Positions 1 to 9,201 of a DNA stretch of 64,000 nucleotides are shown here, piece by piece; positions within the stretch are counted from its first letter, which is position 1; each line of letters opens with the position of its first letter. Under the pieces are notes generated by a model. It saw nothing but the letters and a program-made list of their open reading frames with translations, did no database searches and was not told the origin of the DNA. The position numbers and the translations under genes were made by a program. Source of the DNA: Mangrovibacterium marinum (GTDB lineage Bacteria > Bacteroidota > Bacteroidia > Bacteroidales > Prolixibacteraceae); the NCBI RefSeq assembly GCF_003046625.1, contig NZ_QAAD01000002.1, forward strand, positions 124,001 through 188,000, written 5' to 3'.

Positions 1-1139
1 GCTTCCAACCAAACGGTAGCATACTGCGACATACTGGGCGACGGTGGTTTAATTCCCACTGAATTTATTCGAACAGTGCTGTTGACATCAACTTTCATTT
101 TTCCTTTTCCCCGCTTTGTAGTCACGAGAATAACACCGTTGGCAGCACGTGAACCGTAAATAGCTGCTGACGCGTCTTTCAGGATACTGATTGCTTCAAT
201 ATCATCTGGATTCATGTTATAAAAAGTCTCGTTGTTGATCACAGGAGAACCATCGATCACGATGAGTGGATCACCTCCGTTTACTGAGGATACCCCTCGA
301 ATTTGAAAGTCAATCCCCTCATTCCCGGGACGAGCAGATGAACGGGTAACAACTAAGCCTGGGGACTGTCCTTGTAACGACAAAGCAGGACTACTTACAG
401 CCCGATCTTTAAACGTTTCAGACGAAACCGTCTCGATAGAACCAGTCAATGTAGCTTTTTTCTGTGTACCGTAACCAATAGCAACGACTTCTTCGATGCC
501 AATGGCGTCTTCCTTCATGGTAATATTGAAGGTCGAATTTCCAGCTACCTCTATTTCCTGGGTGAGCATCCCTACGAACGAGAAAAGCAGCACATCGGTT
601 GAGGAAACATCTCCCAGTGTGAAATTACCGTCAAAGTCGGCGATAGTACCCTTGGTAGTCCCTTTTACAATGACCGTTACTCCGGGCAAAGGCTCTCCCG
701 ATACGTCTTTAACCTGACCGGTCACTGTTTTTTTATCTTGCTCACTCCTAACCGGTGCCGATTTTTCACCAGGTGTTGTTATAATAATGTGACGATCCAT
801 AATTTTATAACTCACCTGCTGCCCTTCGAACAACTTCGCCAGAACATCTTCAATCGATTTGTTTTCAATAGAGAATGTCACTTCGCGATTAACATCAAGT
901 TGACTCGCATTGTACATGAAAGAGTAGTCTGACTGATCTTCAATTTGCTTCAGCACGTCTTTAACGACCTTACTTTCAACCTGCAAACTAATTTTTGATT
1001 GTTGACTATACCCCGCTCCATAAGAGCTTACCAGACCAACAATACACAGAAGTAGAAATGTCAATTTCATCTTTAGAAACAATTTTCTTCGGGAAATAGA
1101 ATTTAGCCAATTCCTCCCCGAACTACAGTTTTTTTTCAT
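1..1139 (-). CDS. SusC/RagA TonB-dependent receptor with STN domain (C-terminus outside window)
   Basis: N-terminal 379 residues of an outer-membrane TonB-dependent importer; the reading frame stays open to base 1, so the barrel lies outside. Visible in order: a basic N-terminus and signal segment (about 20-45), an STN (secretin/TonB short N-terminal) domain (about 65-120), a carboxypeptidase-regulatory-like beta-sandwich (about 137-220), the link motif EEVVAIGYGTQKK, and the plug with DGSPVINNETF and ILKDASAAIYGSRAANG. I chose the ATG at 1137-1139; a second in-frame ATG at 1068-1070 would give a shorter signal peptide. STN-bearing SusC proteins usually signal to a FecR anti-sigma factor, and fecR and sigma genes lie directly upstream on the same strand. 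The substrate cannot be read from this fragment. Confidence 0.93.
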   Translation of the reverse strand, partial: MKKNCSSGRNWLNSISRRKLFLKMKLTFLLLCIVGLVSSYGAGYSQQSKISLQVESKVVKDVLKQIEDQSDYSFMYNASQLDVNREVTFSIENKSIEDVLAKLFEGQQVSYKIMDRHIIITTPGEKSAPVRSEQDKKTVTGQVKDVSGEPLPGVTVIVKGTTKGTIADFDGNFTLGDVSSTDVLLFSFVGMLTQEIEVAGNSTFNITMKEDAIGIEEVVAIGYGTQKKATLTGSIETVSSETFKDRAVSSPALSLQGQSPGLVVTRSSARPGNEGIDFQIRGVSSVNGGDPLIVIDGSPVINNETFYNMNPDDIEAISILKDASAAIYGSRAANGVILVTTKRGKGKMKVDVNSTVRINSVGIKPPSPSMSQYATVWLE

Positions 1140-1231
1140 AGTTTTGTTAGGATTACCAGTCATTAGCGGAAACGGTTGTTATGTGGCGTAACAAGCTTTT
1201 CCTGACTGTGTTAATAATTAATACTTTTTAG

Positions 1232-1264
1232 AAAGGCTTATCTTCGTGGTAGGCCTTTTTTTTT
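1232..1264 (+). terminator. Possible hairpin with T-tract between fecR and susC
   Basis: AAAGGCTTATC (1232-1242) pairs with GGTAGGCCTTT (1248-1258) around a 5-nt loop, with two G-U pairs, followed by a T run to 1264. The wobble pairs work only in plus-strand RNA, yet the flanking genes are on the minus strand, so its role as a terminator here is doubtful. Confidence 0.28.
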
Positions 1265-1317
1265 GATTTTACTTATACCGGATTTAAGTTTTTCATTTCA
1301 CGACATGTTCAATTCAT

Positions 1318-2292
1318 TTAAGGTTTAGTAATCTTGACGGTTTCACCATCGATTTGGTAATTAATCGGTTTTAACTCACGAATCAACTCCAGCACCTCGT
1401 GTAAAGACTCGGTCTTCACTCTAAAGGTGTATTTCTGGTTATCAATCAGCTCATTGGACAGCGCTATATCCACGCCATACCATCGCTCCAGATATTTACA
1501 AATCAGGTTAAAGGGTTTTTCATCGAAGACCAGTTCATTATTGGTCCAGGCCGAAATCATACTTATATCCGCGTTATTGACCCGAAACCGATTAGCCTCC
1601 TTACTGTAGGTTACCAACTGACCGGGCTTTATACGCAAGACTTCTTGTTTATTTTGCTCAATACCAACACTCCCGTGCTTTAAGCCAACCTCCACCGTGT
1701 GATCATTCGCGTAGGCATTCACATTGAAGGAGGTACCATACACTTTCACATCCAATTCGCGGGTATGTACAATAAATGCCTTACGGCTGCTTTTGCGCAC
1801 ATCGAAATAAGCTTCTCCGTCCAATTCAACAAACCGGTTTTCGGCTCCGAATGAATTATTGTAGCGCAGCATTGTTCCGCCATTCAGCCGAACGACTGAA
1901 CTATCGGGAAGCATAATTTGTGTTTTTTGACCGGCAGGGGCCGAGACTTCGGTGTAGAAATCGCTCGACTGATTCGTGTCGGTTGCCAGAAAATAGGTGG
2001 TGATCCCGAGTGTCAAAAAAAGAAGAACCACCGATGCATATTTGAAATATTGCAGATAGACCGTTTTTTTCTTCAGGTCGGATTGGGATTGATGCAAAAG
2101 CCTCTTCTGGATTTTATTCCACTGGTATTGGCTTTCAAGTAACATCTCTCCCTCGAGTGCTTCTTCTTCCCAAGCAGCTTTCTCAACATTAAATGCCTGG
2201 AGGTTTTTCCCTTGCCGCAACCAAGTCAATAGTCGGGACTGGTCGTGACGATCTGCCTTCGCCGACAAGTATTTTCGAATGAGTTCTTTCAT
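1318..2292 (-). CDS. FecR-family anti-sigma factor (324 aa)
   Basis: Inner-membrane regulator that holds an ECF sigma factor and releases it when its periplasmic part contacts the STN domain of a TonB-dependent transducer. The sequence shows a cytoplasmic N-terminal helical part (1-80), one transmembrane helix at about 85-103, the FecR periplasmic domain starting near APAGQKTQIMLPDSSVVRL (about 118) and a C-terminal DUF4974-like domain (about 255-324). Length is normal for Bacteroidota FecR. It lies 65 bases downstream of the sigma gene and about 180 bases upstream of the STN-type SusC, the classic sigma-fecR-susC order. Function is from family knowledge; the partners follow from the neighbourhood. 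Confidence 0.93.
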   Translation of the reverse strand: MKELIRKYLSAKADRHDQSRLLTWLRQGKNLQAFNVEKAAWEEEALEGEMLLESQYQWNKIQKRLLHQSQSDLKKKTVYLQYFKYASVVLLFLTLGITTYFLATDTNQSSDFYTEVSAPAGQKTQIMLPDSSVVRLNGGTMLRYNNSFGAENRFVELDGEAYFDVRKSSRKAFIVHTRELDVKVYGTSFNVNAYANDHTVEVGLKHGSVGIEQNKQEVLRIKPGQLVTYSKEANRFRVNNADISMISAWTNNELVFDEKPFNLICKYLERWYGVDIALSNELIDNQKYTFRVKTESLHEVLELIRELKPINYQIDGETVKITKP

Positions 2293-2357
2293 TTTATTGG
2301 TCTTTACTCATAAGGAGTACACCCAATCATGAAAATCACTACCTCGTTTTTCAAAAA

Positions 2358-2951
2358 TTATTTCAGAATAAATGAAATCAGCAAGGTCAATAGCGGATAT
2401 TTATGAACCAACGCACTCTTTATCTGCAACTTTGCTTCGTAGAGATGTTTTTCTACGGCTTTTGTTGAAATGCCCAGCAATTCGGCAATTTCTTTATTTT
2501 TCAGGCCTTCCAGTTTCGACTTTACAAACACCAGTTTTCTTTTTTCAGGCAAATTTTCGATTTCCTGCTTAATGGCATCAATCAATTCCTCTTCAATTGA
2601 TTTTCCTTCAAGACCGGTAAAATCGAGTTCAAACAGGTGTTGCATATCGATCTCGGGGAGCGACAGCACATCGTCAACAGCATATTCGAGCTTTTTATCA
2701 CGCAGGAAATTGAAGCAGCGGTTCCGAAGCATGACAAACAGGTAGCTTTCAACCGATTGATTGGGTTTAAGTGTTTCTCTTTTTTCCCAAAGTTTTAAGT
2801 AACACTCCTGCACCAAATCAGCTGCAACATGATAGTCGGGAACAAACAAGCGGCAATAGCTCAGCATTCGGGGATGGGTCAGCTTGAAAAGTCCTTCAAA
2901 TGCTTCGGTATCTCCTAAAACCAGCTTTCTATGGCGTTCGTCCTTATTCAC
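2358..2951 (-). CDS. ECF RNA polymerase sigma factor, Bacteroidota RpoE/FecI type (197 aa)
   Basis: Extracytoplasmic-function sigma-70 factor that would direct RNA polymerase to the adjacent polysaccharide locus. Region sigma-2 is visible at about 20-90, with DLVQECYLKLWE and a core-binding segment VESYLFVMLRNRCFNFLRD; region sigma-4 is at about 130-185 with the helix-turn-helix NKEIAELLGISTKAVEKHL. A hydrophobic tail (YPLLTLLISFILK) ends the protein, as in many Bacteroidota FecI-like sigmas. It is the first gene of the minus-strand set sigma-fecR-susC. Alternative function is unlikely. Confidence 0.94.
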   Translation of the reverse strand: MNKDERHRKLVLGDTEAFEGLFKLTHPRMLSYCRLFVPDYHVAADLVQECYLKLWEKRETLKPNQSVESYLFVMLRNRCFNFLRDKKLEYAVDDVLSLPEIDMQHLFELDFTGLEGKSIEEELIDAIKQEIENLPEKRKLVFVKSKLEGLKNKEIAELLGISTKAVEKHLYEAKLQIKSALVHKYPLLTLLISFILK

Positions 2952-3369
2952 GCTTACAAAGTAAATAAATCCGATATAATTCCCATCAGTAATTATTCAT
3001 TGCGATCACAATCTTCCGGCCTTAAATGCAGCTGTTTCTCATTTAGATGGAGCGCTGTGCTATTCCTTCCGAAATCAAAATACCAGTCGCACAAGCGATT
3101 TGCTCGTCGTGGAATTTGTTCATTATATGAAGAAGCAACGCAATTTGTTTTCGAAATATTACAAGGATTATCCTGTCCGGATCTTTTTGACCCCCGTTAT
3201 GATTAACACGCGCTATCGTGCGCCAACCAATCCCTATTCACTCATCTCCCGGTTGATCTGGCGCCATGTCGGAAAAGAGACAGCCCGGGCTATTTCAGCA
3301 GAAAACGTCCCTTCATCGGTCATCAGAATGAGGACGTGCGAATCGTTGCAACACATTCGACATAAAAAA
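2952..3369. other. Gene-free stretch upstream of the sigma factor gene
   Basis: Short open frames occur on the plus strand, but none shows a recognisable domain, signal peptide or partner. I see no tRNA, no clear promoter and no strong hairpin. It presumably holds the promoter of the sigma gene next to 2951. Confidence 0.5.
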
Positions 3370-3960
3370 CATTCATGATTCCCGGGAATCACCAACAGAA
3401 ATGAAAGTTTCGGATTTTTTCAACGATGCTGTTGTCATTGTTTTCACAAGTTGTCGGGTTGTCGTTCTAAAACGCCATCAACAAGAAAGAAGGCGTTTCG
3501 ATCAATGAGAAAACGTTGGGAACCGGTTGGCCTATTTTTTTCAAGGCCGAAATCAAATGAAAAGCTTAGAGAATCCCGATGATATCGGGATGAACTTAGC
3601 TTTTCGGCAGATGGCGGTTGCAGATAAAAATCAGCCATGACCTTTTTGTTTCGTTTTTGTGTCCCCGTCAGACCGGCCGGGCAGGACTACAAAAATGAAA
3701 ACCCGTCCGGTAGGACAAAAGATCCGCGTTGAGAAAAAGTAGGAGAGAAAAAAGCAGGCTCTGAAACGTCATGGAAGGAACTTTCAAAGCGCATACCAGC
3801 AGCCCTCGGTAACTCTCCCCTGAAATGAACCAATCCTGTCGAATTGATTCAATTCTGTCCCCTCTCTGCAAGCAGAGCGGGGGCGACGGGAACCATCCCA
3901 AAGGCATCCCCGATGCGGTTGGAAACCCTGCCTACGCAGGCAGGCGCATCACCCGATGTG
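3370..3960 (-). repeat. Composite interspersed repeat, copy 1
   Basis: Read on the minus strand it contains, in order: a GATGCG...CGCATC arm pair (3912-3950) enclosing the palindrome CCTGCCTACGCAGGCAGG, a CTCTGC/GCAGAG hairpin followed by GGGGACAGAATTGAATC, the block GTCCTACCGGACGGG (3702-3716), a block starting ATGGCTGATTTTTATCT at 3638 that contains the hairpin ATCCCGAT-ATCGGGAT (3573-3591), and a block CGACAACCCGACAACTT (around 3460) ending in GATTCCCGGGAATCATGAATG. Related blocks recur near 35.7-36.75, 38.96, 58.0 and 62.9-63.25 kb. The 64-codon frame starting at 3638 is part of the repeat, is broken by a stop in the 35.8 kb copy, and is not called as a gene. Confidence 0.85.
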
Positions 3961-3966
3961 ACTTTC

Positions 3967-4016
3967 AGAAAAATAGCCTCCAACAAAGCTTCACTTACCG
4001 AGCTCTGTTGGAGGCT
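3967..4016 (-). terminator. Rho-independent terminator of the mannan operon
   Basis: A perfect 11-bp arm pair, AGCCTCCAACA (3975-3985) and TGTTGGAGGCT (4006-4016), with an inner AGCT/AGCT pair. In minus-strand RNA the stem is followed by a run read as TATTTTTC. It lies 47 bases beyond the stop of the GH27 gene, the last gene of the operon. Confidence 0.85.
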
Positions 4017-4063
4017 AACTATTTATTGCCGTTTTCCGGATGGGACGAAAAAATCGGGAACGC

Positions 4064-5272
4064 TTATTTTTTCACCAGGCGCAACATCAGCACATCATGC
4101 ACGCCGATTGTGGCTTTCAGCGGCTTCGAGGTATTGCCCAGATCCTGGTGATTAAACAAGTCGCGCAATTGGTAAGTTTCGTGCTCCAGATGGGCAAATT
4201 TCTGGTTCAGGTCGTCACCCAATTCATGCTTTTGCCAGTTGAAATCCAGCTCGAATGCTTTTTCATTCATATTCACAAAGGTGATGGCCCAGTCGCCGTT
4301 TTGCAGGGGCTTAATCCAGGTTTCAATGTTGTTCTCGTTCAGGAAACGAAATCCCTGAATGCCGAGCGAATCCTGATTCACTGCAATCACTTCTTTGTTG
4401 GTCAGGGTTTTGCGGGTCTCTTCACTCATCGTACGAATGTCATTCCCCATAATCAGCGGTGAAGCCAGCATACACCACATGGCCAGGTGGCTGCGGTTTT
4501 CAGCATCGGTAAATTCATTCCCCACCTCCATCATATCCAGATCGTTCCAATGGCCGGGGCCGGCATATTTGCGAATATCCTTGCGCATGTTAATGATTTT
4601 CCACACCCCAAAGGACGACCAGCTTCCGTGACCATACTCACAATCCCAGCAGTTCACAATGTCGCCCGACACGCGCCATAGCTGTCCCATTTCGGCGCCC
4701 CACTCCCAGGGTTTGTTGTCGCCCCACTCGCAGATGCTGAAAACAATGGGGCGTCCCGTTGCATACAAAGCATCGCGCATAGTTTGATAAGCCCCCTTGG
4801 CATTCAGATTTTCAGTGTTACACCAGTCGTATTTCAGGAAATCGACGCCCCAGTCGGCATACGTTTGGGCGTCCTGAAACTCGTGACCTCTTGTTCCCGG
4901 ATAGCCGGCACAGGTTTTATTTCCGGCACAGTTGTAAATCCCGAATTTGAGCCCTTTGGAGTGAATATATTCGCCAAGCGCTTCCATGCCGCTGGGGAAT
5001 TTCTTCGGGTCGCCAATCAATTTGCCCTCCGCTGTGCGCTCCATGGCCAACCAGCCATCGTCGAGCACCAGGTATTGGTAACCAGCATCGCGCAAGCCAC
5101 TTTCAACCATGGCATCGGCAATCTCCTTCACCAGGTCTTCATCAATATCGCAGGCAAAAGTGTTCCAACTGTTCCAGCCCATCGGAGGCGTCAAGGCCAA
5201 ACCTTTGGTTTTCTGACTAAATGCGCCCAATGCGCAACATACAAACAGACTTAAAATCAAATATTTTTTCAT
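4064..5272 (-). CDS. GH27 alpha-galactosidase, secreted (402 aa)
   Basis: Retaining exo-glycosidase removing alpha-1,6-galactose side chains, here most likely from galactomannan oligosaccharides in the periplasm. A signal peptide (MKKYLILSLFVCCALGAFSQ) is followed by the GH27 barrel opening PPMGWNSWNTF (29-39). The nucleophile is Asp149 in KYDWC and the acid/base an Asp in WNDLDMM (244-246); a small C-terminal beta-sandwich domain follows. Length is usual for bacterial GH27. It closes the mannan operon, 94 bases after the symporter gene and just before a strong terminator. GH27 also includes alpha-N-acetylgalactosaminidases, but the neighbouring GH26/GH130 genes favour alpha-galactosidase. 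Confidence 0.93.
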   Translation of the reverse strand: MKKYLILSLFVCCALGAFSQKTKGLALTPPMGWNSWNTFACDIDEDLVKEIADAMVESGLRDAGYQYLVLDDGWLAMERTAEGKLIGDPKKFPSGMEALGEYIHSKGLKFGIYNCAGNKTCAGYPGTRGHEFQDAQTYADWGVDFLKYDWCNTENLNAKGAYQTMRDALYATGRPIVFSICEWGDNKPWEWGAEMGQLWRVSGDIVNCWDCEYGHGSWSSFGVWKIINMRKDIRKYAGPGHWNDLDMMEVGNEFTDAENRSHLAMWCMLASPLIMGNDIRTMSEETRKTLTNKEVIAVNQDSLGIQGFRFLNENNIETWIKPLQNGDWAITFVNMNEKAFELDFNWQKHELGDDLNQKFAHLEHETYQLRDLFNHQDLGNTSKPLKATIGVHDVLMLRLVKK

Positions 5273-5366
5273 TGTTGTTTAATTGTTTTTTTAGGTCGCA
5301 GCTAAGAGTGGCACAACCTTATCGTTAAAAAAATCACGGACATGCCCGTGCCTTATATTCGTTCGT

Positions 5367-6767
5367 TTATTGTTCCACGCCGGAATTGTCGCCCTGCCGC
5401 TTCTGCTCCAGCTCGGCTGTTACCTGAACCATAAATTTATCACTCAGGCGATAAGCAACAATGAACAAGGCCGACACCAATGCTCCAATGGCCGGATAAA
5501 TACTGAAGATCATTTTGATACCGGTAATTCCATCGGCGGTCTGGTCCAGGTTGGCCTGAAAACCGTAGGCCGCCAAAATCCATAAGGTGATGGCTCCTCC
5601 AAGCGCACCGCCCATCTTTTGGGACATGGACGAAGATGAAAAAATCAGTCCCGTTGCACGACGTCCGGTTTTCCATTCCGAGAAGTCGGCAATATCGGCA
5701 TACATGGCCCAAATCAAGGGCATAATAATACCGGCAGCAAGACCAACAATAATATTCAACACAAAGATTAACGTAATCTGCTCCGGCTCGAGCAAATACA
5801 TGAAGAAACTAATGCCGGAGCATAGCAACATCGACCACATGTAAGTCCATTTTTTCCCGAACTTGTCGGAAAGCGGTTTGGCTAATGCAACACCAGCCAT
5901 ATTGCACACCAGCCACAGGGTCATATAAACCGAGGCAAGCTTATCCCAGCCTACCTCTCCCCAAAAGGGCAACTGCTGATCCTTGATATAGTACTTGAAA
6001 TAGTACATCATGGACCCATCGCGCAAGGATGTAAATATCAGGGCAAACACGCCGGTACCCAGCACAATGAACCAAGGCAGGTTTTTGGATAAATCTTTAA
6101 AGTCTTCTTTAATCGACGATTCTTTTTGCGGTGCAAGTTTCACCCGTTCTTTGGTCCAGGCGTAGGTTAACCAGAAAAATACAACAGCCAGAAAGGCATA
6201 AATTGCAATGGTATACTGATAGCCCTGCGCTTCGGACGCCCCTCCCTGTTTAAAGAAGTCGATCAGATGAGCCGCTGTGGCAGTCACGAAAATACCGCCG
6301 GCAAAAGCTCCCAAAAAGCGGAACGAGGCGAGCGTTGTCCGTTCGGCAGGCACCGGGGTCATCACCCCCATCAACGACGAATAAGGCACATTCACCGCCG
6401 TATACACCATCATCATCAAGGTATAGGTGATGTAGGCATAAATCAGCTTGCCGCTTGGGCCGAAATTAAACTTGGTGAAAGTGAGTACTCCGATAATGGC
6501 AAAAGGAATGGCGACCCAGAACAAGTAAGGTCTGAACTTTCCCTGCCGGGTATGGGTGCGGTCGCAGATGATGCCCATCATCGGATCGTTCACACTGTCC
6601 CATATTCGGGTGAGCAGGAGCATCGTCCCCACTGCCGCAGGAGTCAGCTCCACAACATCGGTGTAAAAAATAGTCAGGAACATGGTAAACAGCTTCCAAA
6701 ACATCGACGAGGCAAAGTCGCCAAAGCTGTACCCGATTTTTTCTTTTAGTTTTATTGGTTGATTCAT
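5367..6767 (-). CDS. GPH-family (MelB-like) sugar:cation symporter (466 aa)
   Basis: Inner-membrane secondary transporter with about twelve hydrophobic segments. The N-terminus KEKIGYSFGDFASSMFWK and the loop DSVNDPMMGIICDRT are diagnostic of the glycoside-pentoside-hexuronide group of the major facilitator superfamily. In the characterised Bacteroides fragilis mannan cluster a Na+/sugar symporter of this kind accompanies the epimerase and phosphorylase. By analogy this one should import mannobiose, or oligosaccharides trimmed in the periplasm, for the two cytoplasmic enzymes encoded directly upstream. Its start is 7 bases from the epimerase stop, so the genes are probably co-transcribed. Substrate is inferred from context. 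Confidence 0.92.
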   Translation of the reverse strand: MNQPIKLKEKIGYSFGDFASSMFWKLFTMFLTIFYTDVVELTPAAVGTMLLLTRIWDSVNDPMMGIICDRTHTRQGKFRPYLFWVAIPFAIIGVLTFTKFNFGPSGKLIYAYITYTLMMMVYTAVNVPYSSLMGVMTPVPAERTTLASFRFLGAFAGGIFVTATAAHLIDFFKQGGASEAQGYQYTIAIYAFLAVVFFWLTYAWTKERVKLAPQKESSIKEDFKDLSKNLPWFIVLGTGVFALIFTSLRDGSMMYYFKYYIKDQQLPFWGEVGWDKLASVYMTLWLVCNMAGVALAKPLSDKFGKKWTYMWSMLLCSGISFFMYLLEPEQITLIFVLNIIVGLAAGIIMPLIWAMYADIADFSEWKTGRRATGLIFSSSSMSQKMGGALGGAITLWILAAYGFQANLDQTADGITGIKMIFSIYPAIGALVSALFIVAYRLSDKFMVQVTAELEQKRQGDNSGVEQ

Positions 6768-6773
6768 TTCAAA

Positions 6774-7973
6774 TTAAAGTTTTGCGATGCGGTTTGTGAG
6801 CTCAATCAACGCCCGGCTATTGTGATAGGGGCATTTCCAGAATCCCGCCTTATCTTCATTTAATTTAGGATTTCCCTGTTCATCGACACTCCAAAACCAC
6901 TCTCCGTTTTTTCGATCGACCAAATTTAGCTTAATAAATTCCCAAATCGCAATCAAATGATGAATGTAATGATCATTTTTTTCAATTTCCCAGACATCCA
7001 TTAAGCCCACCATGGCTTCGGCCTGCACCCACCAATGGCGATCCTTATCGGTATGCGCTCCTTCCTTTTCGTACCAAACCGAGCCATCAGCAGCCAGCCC
7101 TTCGTCCAGGGTGACCTCCACCAGTCGCAATGCCGACTGGCGCACCGAATCGATCAGCTTGGTATCCTTGATCACGAGCGCTGCTTCGTGCAGCAGCCAG
7201 GCTCCTTCAATATCGTGGCCGTACGACACAATGTTTGACTGGACCGTCCAGTCTAAATTGAAGAACAGGTTGAAGTGGCCGGTTAGCGGATCGATGATTC
7301 GCTGTTGAAACAGTTTTACCAAAAGGCCGATCCGTTCTTTCAGCTGCGCATTGGGCCAGGCTCGGTACAGGTTGGTGTATGGCTCCAGAATATGCAGGTG
7401 CGTGTTCATCGATTTGGGCGAGTTGGCATCTTTCGGGCTCAGGCGCATATCGTCCAACGGTTGCCAATCGGCCGTAAGTGCCTCCAGATAGCCGTCAAAC
7501 TGCGGATCGCGGAACTTCTCCTCGAGCAACACAAAAAGCTTTTGGGCATAGACCAAGCTTTCCTCGTTGCCGGTAGCCAGAAAATACTCCGAAAAAGCAT
7601 AAATACCGAAGCCCTGCGCATAAGCCTGCTTGCGGGTATTTAAGGGATTTCCCTGATAATCGCACGCCCAAAACAGGCCTCCGTTTTCCTGATCCCAAAA
7701 ATGAGTAATCAAATAGTTGAAGGCACGATCGGCCATGGATCGGTACAACGTGTTGGAGGTGCTTCGGTAAGCCGCCGAGAAGGTCCACAGCAGCCGGGTG
7801 TTCAGCACCGCTCCTTTAGTCGCCTTGGGGAAGGTTTGCCCGGCTGAGTCGATCTGGCCCACAAAACCGCCATATTCATGGTCAACCGCCTGGCTCGACC
7901 AGAAATCGAGGATGCGGGACAATTCGTCCTGCATCTCCGATGACAAAGTTTGAAGTGTTTGCATTTTTTTCAT
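6774..7973 (-). CDS. AGE-family epimerase, probable mannobiose/cellobiose 2-epimerase
   Basis: Cytoplasmic (alpha/alpha)6-barrel enzyme expected to convert beta-1,4-mannobiose to 4-O-beta-mannosyl-glucose. No signal peptide is present. Numbering from the longest frame (GTG at 7997), the family histidines lie in MNTHLHILEPY (His200/202), SYGHDIEGAW (His261) and KCPYHNSRAL (His392), with aromatic motifs EYGGFVG and GGLFWACD; this matches cellobiose 2-epimerases better than GlcNAc 2-epimerases. I prefer the ATG at 7973 (MKKMQTLQ) because family proteins begin close to the first helix; GTG 7997 and ATG 7994 would add up to eight residues. It follows the GH130 gene directly, the pairing known from Bacteroides mannan catabolism. 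Confidence 0.92.
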   Translation of the reverse strand: MKKMQTLQTLSSEMQDELSRILDFWSSQAVDHEYGGFVGQIDSAGQTFPKATKGAVLNTRLLWTFSAAYRSTSNTLYRSMADRAFNYLITHFWDQENGGLFWACDYQGNPLNTRKQAYAQGFGIYAFSEYFLATGNEESLVYAQKLFVLLEEKFRDPQFDGYLEALTADWQPLDDMRLSPKDANSPKSMNTHLHILEPYTNLYRAWPNAQLKERIGLLVKLFQQRIIDPLTGHFNLFFNLDWTVQSNIVSYGHDIEGAWLLHEAALVIKDTKLIDSVRQSALRLVEVTLDEGLAADGSVWYEKEGAHTDKDRHWWVQAEAMVGLMDVWEIEKNDHYIHHLIAIWEFIKLNLVDRKNGEWFWSVDEQGNPKLNEDKAGFWKCPYHNSRALIELTNRIAKL

Positions 7974-7998
7974 AAGAACAGGTTCTAAAAGCATCACA

Positions 7999-9192
7999 CT
8001 ACAACAGGTTCATAAAGTCTTGATTCTGATCAATCAGCTCATTGATATTTTGAACCGACAGATGTGAGTGCAGCTGATCCTGCGGCGAATTCATGCAATA
8101 GTCCACCAGCTTCTCAACCGTTGTTGTAGCCACGTGCATGCGTGTATCCGACGAGGCATAATAGATGAACACCTTGCCGTCTTCATCTTCAATCCATCCG
8201 TTCGAAAACACCACATTCGACACATCGCCAACACGCTCGCCCTTGAGCGGCGCAATGAAATGGCCGTTTGGCTTGTGCGTTACAATCCAAGGTTTTTCCA
8301 GGTCCGTCATAAACATATAAAGTGTATAGCGCAGGCCGGCAGCGGTGTTACGAACACCGTGAGCCAGTTGCAACCAACCGTGCTTTGTGCGGATCGGCGC
8401 AGGGCCAAGGCCGTTTTTCACTTCGTAAATGGTGTGATACGTTTTTGCATCCACAATCACTTCTTCTTTCACTTCAGGCTTTTCAATGTCATCAGCCAAA
8501 CCAAAACCAATGCCACCACCTTTACCGGTGTCGATAAATCCGTCCTGCGGGCGGGTGTAGAAGGCATATTTACCGTCGATCAGATGCGGAAACAGCACCA
8601 CGTTGCGTTGCTGGCCACTGGTTGAAATCAAATCCGGCAGGCGCTCCCACTTATCCAGATCTTTGGTGCGGGCAATGCCGGCTGCTGCAACCGCGCTCGA
8701 CGTATCGCCATCGGGCGCGTTGGGGTCTTTACGCTCGGTGCAGAACACCCCGTAAATCCAACCGTCATCGTGTTGCGTCAGGCGCATATCGTACACGTTC
8801 GTATCGGGCTTTTCGGTTTGCGGAAGAACGATCGGCCGATCACGGAATTTGAAATTATCGATGCCATTTGGACTTTCGGCCACGGCAAAAAATGATTTCC
8901 GGTCGTTTCCTTCCACACGCACCACCAACACATATTTATCACCCAACTTAATGGCCCCCGAATTAAAGGCTGCGTTAAACCCGATACGTTCCATAAAGTA
9001 AGGATTGGTTTCTTTATTCAGATCGTAACGCCAATGCAGCGGAATGTGCTCGCGCGTCAAAATCGGGAACTCATACCGATTGTACACCCCGTTGTCGCTA
9101 AACAACTCATTATTCTCTCTCGTGATCAAATTCTGATGTTTCTGTTTCATCAGCTCCAATCTTTCCTCAAACAAATTAGTCGGCATATTCAT
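7999..9192 (-). CDS. GH130 phosphorylase, probable 4-O-beta-mannosyl-glucose phosphorylase (397 aa)
   Basis: Cytoplasmic inverting phosphorylase of glycoside hydrolase family 130, subgroup 1 by appearance: mannosyl-glucose plus phosphate gives alpha-mannose 1-phosphate and glucose. The five-bladed propeller is evident from repeated motifs such as [36 protein letters not shown] and [15 protein letters not shown]. Asp135 in [10 protein letters not shown] matches the family general acid, and phosphate-contacting basic residues are present. There is no signal peptide, which fits the cytoplasm. It lies 9 bases after the GH26 gene and is followed at once by the epimerase gene. Other GH130 subgroups act on mannobiose or longer mannosides, but the adjacent epimerase supports the mannosyl-glucose assignment. 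Confidence 0.92.
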   Translation of the reverse strand: MNMPTNLFEERLELMKQKHQNLITRENNELFSDNGVYNRYEFPILTREHIPLHWRYDLNKETNPYFMERIGFNAAFNSGAIKLGDKYVLVVRVEGNDRKSFFAVAESPNGIDNFKFRDRPIVLPQTEKPDTNVYDMRLTQHDDGWIYGVFCTERKDPNAPDGDTSSAVAAAGIARTKDLDKWERLPDLISTSGQQRNVVLFPHLIDGKYAFYTRPQDGFIDTGKGGGIGFGLADDIEKPEVKEEVIVDAKTYHTIYEVKNGLGPAPIRTKHGWLQLAHGVRNTAAGLRYTLYMFMTDLEKPWIVTHKPNGHFIAPLKGERVGDVSNVVFSNGWIEDEDGKVFIYYASSDTRMHVATTTVEKLVDYCMNSPQDQLHSHLSVQNINELIDQNQDFMNLL

Positions 9193-9201
9193 CGTTCTTT
9201 A

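Noticed and set aside
3100-3378. 92-codon plus-strand frame in the gap upstream of the sigma factor
   Set aside because: No domain, no signal sequence, no promoter or conserved neighbour; it also overlaps another unsupported frame.
3444-3638. 64-codon frame MADFYLQPPSAEKLSS... on the minus strand
   Set aside because: It belongs to the interspersed repeat; the corresponding block at 35794 has an early stop and a different hairpin in the middle, so protein coding is not conserved.
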